Source: Weissella thailandensis (GTDB lineage: Bacteria > Bacillota > Bacilli > Lactobacillales > Lactobacillaceae). From it: a stretch of 64,000 nt of DNA. This document shows, piece by piece, positions 36,676 to 47,099 of the stretch. Under the pieces are notes generated by a model. That model searched no databases. It was given only the letters and a program-made list of their open reading frames with translations, and was not told where the DNA came from. The stretch spans positions 56,490 to 120,489 of the forward strand of contig NZ_BJEC01000005.1 of the NCBI RefSeq assembly GCF_005405465.1. The letters are read 5' to 3'. The first letter of the stretch is position 1. Each line of letters begins with the position of its first letter. The translations under genes and the position numbers were made by a program.

Positions 36676-36908
36676 AGAAACAATGAATGACCTAGTAGGT
36701 GTCTTCTTAAGTATCAGCGAGCAGGAAGTGGTGAGAGCCTGTCTTTTGGAACATTGAATTTCAGTCAGGAGTTCATCAGTGAAAAGTTGGTGCGGTTTAT
36801 CACCGTTAACAGATAACCGAGGGTAGTCTTTATGAGACTACTGAATTTTTTGGGTGGTACCACGTTAATTAGCGTCCCTTCGATAAGTAATTATCGAAGG
36901 GATTTTTT
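36676..36908 (+). promoter_or_regulatory. T-box riboswitch (tRNA-Phe), with terminator
   Basis: The invariant T-box core TGGGTGGTACCACG is at 36851-36864 and the linked AGCGTCCC follows. A terminator stem TCCCTTCGATAA (36875-36886) with TTATCGAAGGGA (36891-36902) and six T can be replaced by antiterminator pairing of the T-box with its 5' part. In stem I the specifier loop shows AGTA on the 5' side (~36711) and GAAT-TTC-A on the 3' side; TTC at 36760-36762 is a Phe codon. Uncharged tRNA-Phe would turn on pheST. Confidence 0.93.
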
Positions 36909-36944
36909 ATTTGTAAAAATTTATGAATATTAAGGAGAAGAGAT

Positions 36945-37985
36945 ATGAGTTTACAAGATGAGCTCACGACATTACGCGATGAAGCATTGGTTCAAATTAA
37001 TGACGCAGCGGATGTTAAGGCATTAAATCAGGTACGCGTACATTGGCTAGGAAAGAAAGGTCCTTTGACTGAAGTATTACGGGGCATGAAAAACTTGTCA
37101 CCAGAGGAACGACCAGTCGTTGGTGCATTGGCAAATGAAGTGCGCGATGCGTTGACAACAGCCATTTCTGAGCGTCAAACACACTTAGAATCAATTGCTT
37201 TGGATGCACAATTAGCATCTGAAACCATCGATGTGACTTTACCAGGTCGTTCTGTTAAACAAGGACAGCCACATGTGTTACAACAAATTATTGAGAACTT
37301 GGAAGATCAATTTATTGGTATGGGCTACCAAGTTATTGAAGGACCAGAAGTTGAAGAAGATCAGTATAATTTCGAACGCATGAATTTGCCTAAGGATCAT
37401 CCAGCACGTGATATGCAAGATACCTTCTATATTACACCGGAAATTTTGATGCGTACGCAAACGTCACCAGTGCAAGCACGAACAATGGAAGCTCACGATT
37501 TTAACCAGGGACCTTTGAAGATGGTTTCTCCAGGTCGAGTTTACCGCCGTGATACTGATGATGCTACTCACTCGCATCAATTCCATCAAATGGAAGGGCT
37601 TGTGATCGACAAGCACATTACGATGGGTGATTTAAAGGGAACCTTACTCGCTGTTGCGCACAATTTGTTTGGTGAAGCCCATGATATCCGGTTGCGACCA
37701 TCATACTTCCCATTTACTGAACCATCAGTAGAGGTTGATATTTCTTGGAATGCAGTTACGCCAGACATGAATCCGGAAGATATTGAATGGATTGAAGTTC
37801 TTGGTGCTGGTATGGTACATCCAAACGTTTTGCGTAAGTCTGGTATTGATCCAGAAGTTTATGGTGGCTTTGCCTTTGGTCTTGGCCCTGATCGTTTCGC
37901 AATGCTTAAGTATGGGGTAGAAGATATCCGTAACTTCTATTTGAATGATGTTCGTTTCTTAACGCAATTTGATCAGAAAGGATAA
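36945..37985 (+). CDS. pheS: Phenylalanyl-tRNA synthetase alpha subunit
   Basis: A 346-residue class II synthetase subunit. N-terminal coiled coil (~1-85), then motif 2 [22 protein letters not shown] (~190-212) and motif 3 [19 protein letters not shown] (~307-325). ATG 36945 follows AAGGAG. pheT starts 7 bases after its stop; both are under the T-box. Confidence 0.98.
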   Translation: MSLQDELTTLRDEALVQINDAADVKALNQVRVHWLGKKGPLTEVLRGMKNLSPEERPVVGALANEVRDALTTAISERQTHLESIALDAQLASETIDVTLPGRSVKQGQPHVLQQIIENLEDQFIGMGYQVIEGPEVEEDQYNFERMNLPKDHPARDMQDTFYITPEILMRTQTSPVQARTMEAHDFNQGPLKMVSPGRVYRRDTDDATHSHQFHQMEGLVIDKHITMGDLKGTLLAVAHNLFGEAHDIRLRPSYFPFTEPSVEVDISWNAVTPDMNPEDIEWIEVLGAGMVHPNVLRKSGIDPEVYGGFAFGLGPDRFAMLKYGVEDIRNFYLNDVRFLTQFDQKG

Positions 37986-37991
37986 GACAAA

Positions 37992-40415
37992 ATGAAAGTT
38001 TCAGTAAATTGGTTGCGCGATTATTTACCAATTGCATTACCGGCCTCAGAGTTAGCAGAAAAAATTTCTCGTACTGCGGTTGAAGTAGAAGGGCAATATC
38101 AACCTAAGGGAAACATGAAAAAGGTTGTTATTGCTAAAGTATTATCAGTTGTGCCACACCCTGATTCAGATCACCTAGTGATTACGCAATTAGATGCCGG
38201 CGAAGATGAGCCAATTCAGGTCGTTACTGGGGCTCCAAATGTGGCTGAGGGACAGACCGTTGTTTTAGCTAAGCATGGTTCAGTTATTGGTGATAACAAG
38301 AAGATTCGTAAGGGTAAGTTACGTGGCGAATTATCAAATGGTATGATAGCTGCCTTACAAGAACTTGGCTTTGAAGATAAAGTTGCGCCAAAGGACTTTG
38401 AAGACGGTATCTGGGTATTCAACGATATTGATGCAGCAGATCTACAACCTGGTGAAGACGCTTTAACTGTACTTGGATTGGATGATGATGTGTTGGAAAC
38501 AGGCATTACACCCAATCGTGCAGACCTATTTTCAATGAATGGGACAGCGTGGGAAGTTGCAGCAATTCTTTCAGAAGAGCCAACTTTACCTACATTTGAA
38601 TTAAACGAGACAGAAGAGCCAACTAGTGATGTCATTGAAGCAACTGCACCTGCTGAATTGGCATCTAAGTATGCCGTTCGTGTTGTTAAAAATGTGACAG
38701 TTAAAGATTCACCACTTTGGTTACAACGTCGTTTGTGGACAATGGGTATACGTCCTATTTCAAATATTGTGGATATCACTAATTACATGTTGTTGATGTA
38801 CGGTCAACCAATGCATGCATTTGATTTGAATGCTTTGCCTGAAGCAGAAGTGCATGTTCGTCGCGCTCATGATAAGGAAGCGATTAAGACATTAGATGGG
38901 GTGGCACGTGAAGCCTCAGCTGATGATATTGTCATTGCTTCAGGGGATGAAGCTTTGATGTTTGCCGGTGTCATGGGTGGTGAATCAACTGAAGTGACAC
39001 ATGCAACAACGGATATTGTTCTAGAAGGTGCCATTTTTGAACCAAAGTCAATTCGCCATACTGCTCGTGACCAAAGCTTACATTCAGAAGCATCAATGCG
39101 CTTTGAGCGTGGGGTCAATGTAGAGGATACTTTTACTGCCTTAGATCATGCCGCTGCGTTGGTTGCTGAATTAGCCGATGGTCAAGTAACTGCGGGTCGT
39201 GTTGTTGCGCAAGATTATGCCTATGAAGCACCAGTTGTTGACGTTAGTGTTGATCGGGTAAACCATGTTCTTGGAACAACAATTACGGCCGCTGAAATTG
39301 CTGCGGTCTTTGATCGTTTGTTCTTTGATTATGAAGAAAATGACAATGTCTTTTCCGTAACTATTCCATCTCGTCGTTGGGATATTACGATTGCTGCCGA
39401 TTTGATTGAAGAAATTGCCCGTTTGTACGGCTTTGATAATTTGCCAGCAACATTGCCAACTGGAGAAACGACGCCAGGAAAGTTAACACCTAAGCAACAA
39501 TTAGTTCGTGCTAGTCGTCATGCCTTAGAAGGACTAGGCTTAAACCAAGCCATTTCTTATGTGTTGACAACACCAGAAAAGGCTGACCGGTTTAAGCTAC
39601 ATGAGGGTGAACCAATTCAATTGGATTACCCAATGTCACAAGATCGTCAACAGACTCGTAGTAGTTTGTTAACTGGACTTTTGGATGATGTCGCTTATAA
39701 TGTTGCCCGTAAGCAAACTGATGTGGCTTTGTACGAACAAGGACGTGTCTTTGTTTCTGATGGTGATTTGACAAAGCGCCCACAAGAAATTGAACATCTT
39801 GCAGGTGTTTTGAGTGGTAATATCACGGAACGTACCTGGGTACAAAAAGCACAAGCTGCTGATTTTTATGTGCTAAAGGGTATTGTTGAGCAATTACTAA
39901 AGAATTATGACTTTGTTGAACCAGTTCACTTTGTGGCCAACACAGTGCGTGCGGACATGCATCCAGGACGGACGGCTGATATTTACGTTGGTAATACGTT
40001 GATTGGTTTTGTGGGTCAAATCCATCCAATGACGGCCAAAGAATACCGTATCAATGAAACGTTTGCCTTTGAGTTGAACCTAGATGAAATTATTGCATTA
40101 CCAAAGCACCAAGGTCGCTATGAAGCAATTTCACGCTATCCAGCAGTGTCACGTGACTTAGCCATCTTAGTTGACCGTGATGTACCTGCTTCACGGATTG
40201 AAGAAGCTATTCAACAGGCAGGTGGTAAACATCTACATGATATTGTTATCTTTGATGTTTATACTGGTGGTAATGTCCCAAGTGACATGAAGTCAGTTGC
40301 CTTTGGTCTAACATTTATTAATGCTGAACAAACCATGCTTGATGAAGAAACAAACCAAACAGTTGATCACATTGCCGGTGCTTTAGCTGAACAATTTGGT
40401 GCTGAAATTCGTTAA
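37992..40415 (+). CDS. pheT: Phenylalanyl-tRNA synthetase beta subunit
   Basis: An 807-residue subunit. N-terminal tRNA-binding OB domain (VAKVLSVVPHPDSDHLVITQLDAG, ~40-65), B3/B4 editing domain (SNIVDITNYMLLMYGQPMHAFDL, ~255-277), B5 domain, synthetase-like core, and the C-terminal ferredoxin-fold anticodon-binding domain (RYPAVSRDLAILVDRDVPAS, ~715-735). Normal length; begins ATG 37992. Confidence 0.98.
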   Translation: MKVSVNWLRDYLPIALPASELAEKISRTAVEVEGQYQPKGNMKKVVIAKVLSVVPHPDSDHLVITQLDAGEDEPIQVVTGAPNVAEGQTVVLAKHGSVIGDNKKIRKGKLRGELSNGMIAALQELGFEDKVAPKDFEDGIWVFNDIDAADLQPGEDALTVLGLDDDVLETGITPNRADLFSMNGTAWEVAAILSEEPTLPTFELNETEEPTSDVIEATAPAELASKYAVRVVKNVTVKDSPLWLQRRLWTMGIRPISNIVDITNYMLLMYGQPMHAFDLNALPEAEVHVRRAHDKEAIKTLDGVAREASADDIVIASGDEALMFAGVMGGESTEVTHATTDIVLEGAIFEPKSIRHTARDQSLHSEASMRFERGVNVEDTFTALDHAAALVAELADGQVTAGRVVAQDYAYEAPVVDVSVDRVNHVLGTTITAAEIAAVFDRLFFDYEENDNVFSVTIPSRRWDITIAADLIEEIARLYGFDNLPATLPTGETTPGKLTPKQQLVRASRHALEGLGLNQAISYVLTTPEKADRFKLHEGEPIQLDYPMSQDRQQTRSSLLTGLLDDVAYNVARKQTDVALYEQGRVFVSDGDLTKRPQEIEHLAGVLSGNITERTWVQKAQAADFYVLKGIVEQLLKNYDFVEPVHFVANTVRADMHPGRTADIYVGNTLIGFVGQIHPMTAKEYRINETFAFELNLDEIIALPKHQGRYEAISRYPAVSRDLAILVDRDVPASRIEEAIQQAGGKHLHDIVIFDVYTGGNVPSDMKSVAFGLTFINAEQTMLDEETNQTVDHIAGALAEQFGAEIR

Positions 40416-40436
40416 AGTTTAATTAAAGAATATATA

Positions 40437-40480
40437 AATAGCCGCTATTACTGATATACTTGGGTAATGGCGACTATTTT
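40437..40480 (+). terminator. Terminator after pheT
   Basis: AAATAGCCGCTATTAC (40437 on) pairs, with one bulge, with GTAATGGCGACTATTT (to 40479), then T residues. Confidence 0.75.
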
Positions 40481-40516
40481 CGTTATTTATTAAAGATGAT
40501 TTTAGGAGAACTTATT

Positions 40517-41668
40517 ATGAACAACGGTAAACGTAGGCAAGGTAGGAAACGTAGCCGACAAGGGAAATGGCGGTTGATTATTCTCTTCTTGGTATTGGTA
40601 GCACTTATTGCTGGTGGTATTGCCTTTGTATTGAATTATCAAGACGAACGTGATTATTCTGCTTTAAATAGCCAGGATAAGAAAAATAAGCAAGTTAAAG
40701 TTAAAGATGGCGACGATGCAGAAGACGTTGCTAACAAGTTGGACAAAGCAAAGCTGATTCGTTCAAAAAAAGCTTTCGTCCACTATGTATCGTCTCATGA
40801 TATTTCTAATTTGAAGTCAGGGTATTATTTATTTGCACCATCGGATTCAATAAACGAAATGGTTAAAACTTTGCGTCACGGTGGCGCTTCATCACCATTA
40901 AATAATCAAGAAACGATTACGGTACGTGAGGGTGAAACCATTGAAGATATTGCCGCTGAAGTTGGTCAAAAAACAAAGTTTACCAAAGCAGAGTTTTTAA
41001 AGGCTGTGAACAATAAGGCATTCTTTAATCGGTTGAAAGAAGCATACCCAGGTTTGCTTGACTCAGAAGCATCAAGTAAAAATGCAAAGGATATCCGTTA
41101 TCGATTAGAAGGTTACTTGTACCCAGCTACTTATAATTGGAAGGATTCTAATAACGCCCGTGAATTGGTCAATCAGATGGTTGCACAATCGTACACGCAG
41201 TTAAAGAATCAGTTTGATACAATCAAAGACGCTGGTTTGACGGTCCATGAAACATTGACGTTAGCATCATTGGTTGAGCGTGAAGGAATTGACCAGGATA
41301 GTCGTCAGACAATTGCGGGTGTTTTCTTGAACCGTATTGATAAAGATATGCCATTGCAGTCTGATATTGCCACAAAATATGCCCTTAAGACGAAGAAAAC
41401 TAACTTATCTAATAAGGATGTGCAAAGTTCAAATCCTTATAATTTGTACAAGTATTCTGGTTATGGTCCGGGACCATTTAACAACCCCTCAGCATCATCG
41501 ATTGAAGCGGTGTTAAACCCTAAGGATCGTGATAAAAACTACCTATACTTCGTTGCTAATTTGAAGAATGGTAAGGTATACTATTCTGCAAATTACGATG
41601 ATCACTTAGGTAAATCTGGTGACTTAGAAGAAGGTAATACTGCTGTAGGAGACGCAGCAGATAATTAG
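40517..41668 (+). CDS. mltG: Endolytic murein transglycosylase MltG
   Basis: A 383-residue membrane-anchored enzyme cutting nascent glycan strands. Basic cytoplasmic N-terminus (RRQGRKRSRQGKWR), one membrane helix (~23-44), a LysM-like region (~50-160), and the YceG core with catalytic Glu in LASLVEREGIDQDSR (~245) plus FLNRIDKDMPLQSDIATKYAL and GPFNNPS. ATG 40517 follows AGGAG; the upstream extension to 40460 crosses the pheT terminator and was rejected. It usually sits before greA in Firmicutes; here recQ intervenes. Confidence 0.95.
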   Translation: MNNGKRRQGRKRSRQGKWRLIILFLVLVALIAGGIAFVLNYQDERDYSALNSQDKKNKQVKVKDGDDAEDVANKLDKAKLIRSKKAFVHYVSSHDISNLKSGYYLFAPSDSINEMVKTLRHGGASSPLNNQETITVREGETIEDIAAEVGQKTKFTKAEFLKAVNNKAFFNRLKEAYPGLLDSEASSKNAKDIRYRLEGYLYPATYNWKDSNNARELVNQMVAQSYTQLKNQFDTIKDAGLTVHETLTLASLVEREGIDQDSRQTIAGVFLNRIDKDMPLQSDIATKYALKTKKTNLSNKDVQSSNPYNLYKYSGYGPGPFNNPSASSIEAVLNPKDRDKNYLYFVANLKNGKVYYSANYDDHLGKSGDLEEGNTAVGDAADN

Positions 41669-41712
41669 AATGACAGACTTAATATCAGCATTGGGTCTTT
41701 AAGAATAAGGAT

Positions 41713-41755
41713 AAAGCCACATGTTTCGTCGACAAGCCTAACATGTGGCTTTTCC
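41713..41755 (+). terminator. Terminator after mltG
   Basis: AAAGCCACATGTT (41713-41725) with AACATGTGGCTTT (41740-41752), perfect 13-bp stem, then T. Confidence 0.9.
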
Positions 41756-41789
41756 ATTGTCGTTTTATTAATCAACAAAGGAGCGGATT

Positions 41790-43619
41790 ATGCAATCAGC
41801 ATTAGAGACATTACAACAATCATTTGGCTATGATGATTTTCGTGAAGGACAGGCTGAAATTATTGATGCGGTCCTAGCTGGTAAACGGACACTAGGAATT
41901 ATGCCAACTGGTGGTGGAAAATCAATTACTTATCAAGTGCCAGCATTAATGCTGCCAGGGATTACAGTGGTTATTTCACCGTTGATTTCATTGATGAAAA
42001 ATCAGGTTGACGAACTAATTGCGAATGGCATTGATGCAGTGACTTTAAACTCAACACAAGATGAAGAAACCTATCATCATGCGATGAACCATCTGTTAAA
42101 TGGCCAAGCAAAATTATTGTATTTGGCACCTGAAAGGTTAAAAAGTGAAGGGACTTACGCCTTATTGAATCGTTTAGACATTTCATTGGTGGTGATCGAT
42201 GAGGTCCATGTGCTATCACAATGGGGGCATGATTTTCGACCAAATTATCTTGAAGCTGTTCATCTAATCAATAATTTGATGTCAGCTCCTCGGGTTATGG
42301 CATTAACGGCAACGGCCACGCAACGCGTTCAAAAGGATTTAGAAGAACGCTTGGCTATTGACCATACAGTGCGTACCAGTGTGGTCCGTGATAATTTAAC
42401 GATTCGGATGGAAACGGGTTTAAAAAAGAAAGATAAGGATGATTATGTCCAACGTTATGTGCAAAAACATGCCGACGAGGCGGGGATTATTTATGTGCCA
42501 ACGCGCAAACTAGTAACGAGTTTGACGGCATTTTTAACTAGCCGACACTTATCGGTCGTTGGCTATCATGCGGGGATGACTGATGAGGAACGTAATCAGG
42601 CACAAGATGATTTTTTGTTTGATCGCGCTAATGTTGTTGTAGCGACTAATGCTTTTGGTATGGGAATCAACAAGTCTAATGTCCGTTTTGTTATTCATTA
42701 CAGTATGCCCGGATCAATCGAGGCATATTATCAAGAAATCGGTCGTGCCGGCCGTGATCATTTACCAGCAGAGGCTATCTTGCTTTATGCAGCAGCTGAT
42801 TTACAAACGCAACGATTCTTTATTGAAAATAGTGATAATCAAACGCCGGAGTATCAACGTTTACAAAAGAATAAATTGCAAGAAATGGCCAACTATGGAG
42901 CCACAACGGTTTGTTTGCAACAGTACATTACACGTTATTTTGGGGAAGAAACCTTACCTTGCGGGCATTGTACAAATTGTTTAGATACACGAACAACGAT
43001 TGATGTGACCACTGATGCACAAAAAGTTTTAAGCCATATTGTGCGTATGCGAAATGCTCGGCACAATAAGGATGCTTTTGGGAAAATTGTGACCGCAGAT
43101 ACTTTGCGTGGTCATGTACCAGAAAAATTTAAATGGGCACATTTTGATCAATTACCGACCTTTGGCTTAATGAAAGGGATACCAAGAGTTAAGATAGCTT
43201 CATTGATTGACTTTTTGTTGGCCTCTGGTTATTTGCAAATAACTGGTGAATATAGTGGCTTAATGGTTTCGAAAACTGGGTTACAAGTTTTGCAAGGTGA
43301 ACTTCAAGTGATGCGACGTCAGTCAAAACAAATGATTGATGATCGGGTTACGACTGGTTCACCATTGACACAAGATGATTTAGACGAAGCTGAAAAAGCA
43401 GTATTTACTGAACTACGCAAGTGGCGTTTAGAATTATCCAAGAAAACATCAGTACCTTCATTTATCATTTTTAATGATCGAACTTTAGTTGAATTAGCGC
43501 GCCAACAACCTAAATCATTGACTGAACTACTTAATATTTCGGGAATTGGTCAAGCAAAAGCAGATAAGTATGGTCAAGAAGTTTTGCAAGCTATCGCACA
43601 AGTAGCAACAAATGAATAG
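41790..43619 (+). CDS. recQ: ATP-dependent DNA helicase RecQ
   Basis: A 609-residue 3'-5' superfamily 2 helicase. Walker A MPTGGGKSITYQVPAL (~36-51), DEVH box VIDEVHVLSQWGHDFRP (~130), motif VI QEIGRAGRD (~315), zinc cysteines in CLQQY and LPCGHCTNC (~365-385), a winged-helix RQC region, and a C-terminal HRDC domain (~525-600). AAAGGAG precedes ATG 41790. Single gene between two terminators. Confidence 0.96.
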   Translation: MQSALETLQQSFGYDDFREGQAEIIDAVLAGKRTLGIMPTGGGKSITYQVPALMLPGITVVISPLISLMKNQVDELIANGIDAVTLNSTQDEETYHHAMNHLLNGQAKLLYLAPERLKSEGTYALLNRLDISLVVIDEVHVLSQWGHDFRPNYLEAVHLINNLMSAPRVMALTATATQRVQKDLEERLAIDHTVRTSVVRDNLTIRMETGLKKKDKDDYVQRYVQKHADEAGIIYVPTRKLVTSLTAFLTSRHLSVVGYHAGMTDEERNQAQDDFLFDRANVVVATNAFGMGINKSNVRFVIHYSMPGSIEAYYQEIGRAGRDHLPAEAILLYAAADLQTQRFFIENSDNQTPEYQRLQKNKLQEMANYGATTVCLQQYITRYFGEETLPCGHCTNCLDTRTTIDVTTDAQKVLSHIVRMRNARHNKDAFGKIVTADTLRGHVPEKFKWAHFDQLPTFGLMKGIPRVKIASLIDFLLASGYLQITGEYSGLMVSKTGLQVLQGELQVMRRQSKQMIDDRVTTGSPLTQDDLDEAEKAVFTELRKWRLELSKKTSVPSFIIFNDRTLVELARQQPKSLTELLNISGIGQAKADKYGQEVLQAIAQVATNE

Positions 43620-43632
43620 ATTTTAAGCAATA

Positions 43633-43677
43633 AAAAAAGACGAACATGAATTTTTTCAATTCATGTTCGTCTTTTTT
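43633..43677. terminator. Bidirectional terminator between recQ and greA
   Basis: A 20-bp perfect stem (43633-43652 with 43658-43677), AAGACGAACATGAATT on the left, with A and T runs within it. Confidence 0.95.
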
Positions 43678-43681
43678 AAAA

Positions 43682-44167
43682 CTATGCAATTTCAACAGAT
43701 AGGATTTCAACATCCATATCAAAGCCGTTAGGCAATATAACTGCAACCTTATCACCAACTTTATGACCAATTAAGGCAGCTGCAATTGGTGATTCATTTG
43801 AAATCTTACCCTCTGATGGGTTAGCTTCAACCGCACCAACGATGCTATATGATTCTGGTTCTTCGTCAGGTAACTCTTTAAAAGTTACTTTCTTACCAAC
43901 GGCAACTTCATCGTCAGCAATTTCTGATGAATCAATGATTTCAGCATTATCAAGCATGTTTTGCAATGTTTTAATACGGCCCTCAACAAAGGCTTGTTCA
44001 TCCTTTGCTGATGCGTATTCTGAATTTTCCGATAAGTCACCAAAACTACGTGCTAATTGAATACGTCCAGTAATCTCAGAACGTGTTTCTGTAATTAGTG
44101 TGTTTAATTCCTCTTCGATTTTGGCTTTTCCTTCGATAGTCATCGGAAATGTTTTTTCTTCAGCCAT
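43682..44167 (-). CDS. greA: Transcription elongation factor GreA
   Basis: A 161-residue factor that makes backtracked RNA polymerase cleave its transcript. N-terminal coiled coil with the acidic tip ([20 protein letters not shown], ~40-60) that reaches the active site, and the C-terminal FKBP-like domain ([21 protein letters not shown]). AGGAGA precedes its start on the minus strand. Confidence 0.97.
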   Translation of the reverse strand: MAEEKTFPMTIEGKAKIEEELNTLITETRSEITGRIQLARSFGDLSENSEYASAKDEQAFVEGRIKTLQNMLDNAEIIDSSEIADDEVAVGKKVTFKELPDEEPESYSIVGAVEANPSEGKISNESPIAAALIGHKVGDKVAVILPNGFDMDVEILSVEIA

Positions 44168-44276
44168 GACTGTGTTCTCCTGTGTAATAAATTATTTATT
44201 TAGACTAATGGTATCCCCAAAGTTTCAAGATTTACATTACCACGTAGATATGCGTGTGTAAAGAGCTTTGAGGGTT

Positions 44277-46919
44277 TTAAAGCAGTGTGTGTTGCCTTTT
44301 CTGGCTTTCAGACCATTTAAAACCAAGGACAACTAGTAGAAAACCAAGTGAGACAATAGCGCCAATTTTGAACAACGGTGTTTTGAATTTAAAAGTTACT
44401 TGGTGTTTACCAGATTCAAGGGGAACACCGATAAAGAATTTTCCGACCGTGACGGTACTTGTTTTCTTACCATCAACATAAACTTGCCAACCAGACGACT
44501 TAGGAATGGTTGTCATCATCATGCTATCTTTTTTGGGCATCGTAATTTCACCGCTAATTTTAATTGGTGATTGTTTTTTGATCTTATACGGATGCTGTTG
44601 CAACGCTTTGGCCTGTTTATTTATTTGTTGTTGATTACCTTGATATAGCGAAACATTTTGTAACCAAACGTCTTTCTTCTTCAGTGAAAAAGTTACTTCT
44701 TGCGACTGTCCCTTGGCATGCGCCGGTAGAGGCACAATAATCGTATGACGGTGGCTTGGAATAGCTGGCAATGTTTGTCCATTCAATTGGATTTCTAAGT
44801 TGTCATTCGTCACAGCATTACCAAGGGTTAGATAGTATGGGTTATTTGATGTGGGCACGTAAGTTAACGTTAATGAGGCACCTTCGTTATTGTTTTGCTT
44901 AGTTAAGTAAGCACCAGTAATGGTTGCAGGTGCATTCAAATTACTTGCACTTGATTTAGAAAAATTAGCACTCGTAAAAATATCTTGTTGATTATAGCCG
45001 TTCAAGCTTCCCCATAAAGTATTTTGATTTCGCAAAGGATCATTTTCTTTGAACTTAACATTGCGGACATTATCACTGGCAGCAAACCCTAGTGGTAATG
45101 CATTGGGGTTTTGAGACAAAATTGCTTGCTTTGTTTGATTGACCAGTTGATAAGTACCGTTTGTATCAGAGCGTGAATAGGTTTGCATATTTGTTGGTGT
45201 ACCACTAACGGTTGGCTGATTACCAGTGGGTTGTAGTAGATAACGCATCCCCAATAATGAGTCGGTCATTAACGTACCGCTTGAATAGGCAATGTAATTG
45301 TCACCCTCAGGTTGTCCGAAGGCCGCCATGATATCACTTTGTTGGTGCTCTAACGCAGAACTGAAAGTTGAGGCACCATGATAGTTACCTTGCAATGGAT
45401 CACCCTTTGTTTGTTGGAAAGATTGGGCAACTCGATAAAAGTCAGTACTACTCTTGGGTAAATTCTTTGTTATGTTATTAAGGCTACGAATATAGGTTTG
45501 ATATTCTGTATTTGTGAGGTAGCTGAAGTTATTGAGTGTCCAGACTGTACTAGTCGACATTTCCCCAATAACAATTAAGGTTACAGCTGGTAGCCAAAAC
45601 TTAATTTTCGCAGGTAAAATATGCAGTAGTAGTAGGACAATAAAGAAGCCACCACCAATGTATAATTGTGCAGCCGTAATAAAGTTCAAATCGCCAATAC
45701 GAGAGAACAGATAGATAAAGACACCGCTAGCAAGAATTAGTAAGGTTAAAAATTGGTACCAAGAAAGTCGTAAATAAGGTGACCAGATTGAAGCGACCAA
45801 CCATAAAATCCAAAAACTAAATAGATAAGAAAAACGATAAGGATACCAAACTGGGAATTGGAAACCATGCCATAAGAGATTTAATGGCGCATACATCATT
45901 GAAATAACTAGGACGGCAGTAACAACAAATGCGACAACACGCGTTTGCCAGCGAATGTTCCTGAGTGTAAAGAAGAACCAAAGAATGATGATTGGCAGAC
46001 TACCAATGAAAATATTTGGTAAGCCGCTGGGCATCTGTTCAAAATTAAATGTTCCTAGGAAAAGTTTGCCTAAGATATCGGCTGGTTGGTACTCAAATTT
46101 CCAACTTAGGTTGGCCAACATGTGTTGCCCTTTACTGTTCATTAGAGTGTAGGCAGTCGGTAACCAAACGATGGTTGCTAAGCCAATACTGATAATACCG
46201 CCAAGAATGAAGCGACGTAACATTGCTAACCGTTGTTTGAAACGGTAGGGTTGCCAAGTCAATCGCCAAATAAAGTACAGAATAAGGAAAACACCGATCA
46301 TGTAGGCCATATAGTAATTAACAATGATGACGGCTGTTAAGGCTACCACAAAAGGCCAGCCTTTTTCATGCGTGAGATAGTTTTCTAAACCAGTGATAAT
46401 CAACGGCAGTAGAATGGCTGCATCTAACCAGAGTAAGTTCAAATCATTGGCAACAAACCAGCCCATAAAAGCGTAAGAAACGGCAAATAATGGTAGGCGC
46501 CAGCCAATTTGCCAATGCATTTTACGAATAGCAAAGGCGAAACTCCAGCCGGCTAGACCATATTTTAATACAGTCAGCAGTAGGATAGCAGCTGGTAAGT
46601 GGACATTTGAAAAGGGCAATAATAAAAAATTAGTTGGGCTTAATAAATAGTAGGCCCAATCACCGTATGTCTCACCACCTAATCCTTTGGAAAAATCATA
46701 AAAGATACGTAAAGGATCGTGTAAAATTGTTTGGCGAAAGCCAGCATAAAAGTCAATATATTGTTGGCCAAGATCGACGGTCAGGATGGAACTTGATCCG
46801 AATGGTGCCATATGGCGGCTAGCAAAATAAGTTAGCATAATCACCATCGGCAACAGAAAACTCATCCATAGAGCTTTAGTTGATGTCCGCCATTTGAGGG
46901 GATTAATATTTTTAAACAT
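44277..46919 (-). CDS. YfhO-family polytopic membrane protein
   Basis: An 880-residue protein with about 12-13 N-terminal membrane helices (to ~residue 470), a large extracytoplasmic domain (~480-845) and a last helix near the C-terminus, ending in basic residues. Visible YfhO traits: ILTVDLGQQYIDFYAGFRQ, FYDFSKGLGGETYGDWAYYLLSPTN, and HGFQFPVWYPYRFSYLF. Bacillus YfhO is linked to glycosylation of lipoteichoic acid. I took ATG 46919 after GGAGAACTACT rather than ATG 46943, which has no Shine-Dalgarno. It lies upstream of greA on the same strand, 109 bases apart. Confidence 0.88.
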   Translation of the reverse strand: MFKNINPLKWRTSTKALWMSFLLPMVIMLTYFASRHMAPFGSSSILTVDLGQQYIDFYAGFRQTILHDPLRIFYDFSKGLGGETYGDWAYYLLSPTNFLLLPFSNVHLPAAILLLTVLKYGLAGWSFAFAIRKMHWQIGWRLPLFAVSYAFMGWFVANDLNLLWLDAAILLPLIITGLENYLTHEKGWPFVVALTAVIIVNYYMAYMIGVFLILYFIWRLTWQPYRFKQRLAMLRRFILGGIISIGLATIVWLPTAYTLMNSKGQHMLANLSWKFEYQPADILGKLFLGTFNFEQMPSGLPNIFIGSLPIIILWFFFTLRNIRWQTRVVAFVVTAVLVISMMYAPLNLLWHGFQFPVWYPYRFSYLFSFWILWLVASIWSPYLRLSWYQFLTLLILASGVFIYLFSRIGDLNFITAAQLYIGGGFFIVLLLLHILPAKIKFWLPAVTLIVIGEMSTSTVWTLNNFSYLTNTEYQTYIRSLNNITKNLPKSSTDFYRVAQSFQQTKGDPLQGNYHGASTFSSALEHQQSDIMAAFGQPEGDNYIAYSSGTLMTDSLLGMRYLLQPTGNQPTVSGTPTNMQTYSRSDTNGTYQLVNQTKQAILSQNPNALPLGFAASDNVRNVKFKENDPLRNQNTLWGSLNGYNQQDIFTSANFSKSSASNLNAPATITGAYLTKQNNNEGASLTLTYVPTSNNPYYLTLGNAVTNDNLEIQLNGQTLPAIPSHRHTIIVPLPAHAKGQSQEVTFSLKKKDVWLQNVSLYQGNQQQINKQAKALQQHPYKIKKQSPIKISGEITMPKKDSMMMTTIPKSSGWQVYVDGKKTSTVTVGKFFIGVPLESGKHQVTFKFKTPLFKIGAIVSLGFLLVVLGFKWSESQKRQHTLL

Positions 46920-47099
46920 AGTAGTTCTCCAAGTTAATTTCAATTACTACTATTAAAACATAAAAATGACAGGCACTCGACTATGATTTATAATCAATTG
47001 TTAGAGGGTTTTTGAAAATCCGGTTACTCGATTAAGGCTTGATCGTCGTGATTTATGCTACAATGGGTAGACTAGAGAATGAAGGAAAGGGTTTAGATT

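Noticed and set aside
38216..38779. 187-codon minus-strand open frame opposite pheT
   Set aside because: Entirely within the pheT tRNA-binding region; low-complexity Ser/Thr composition typical of an antisense shadow.
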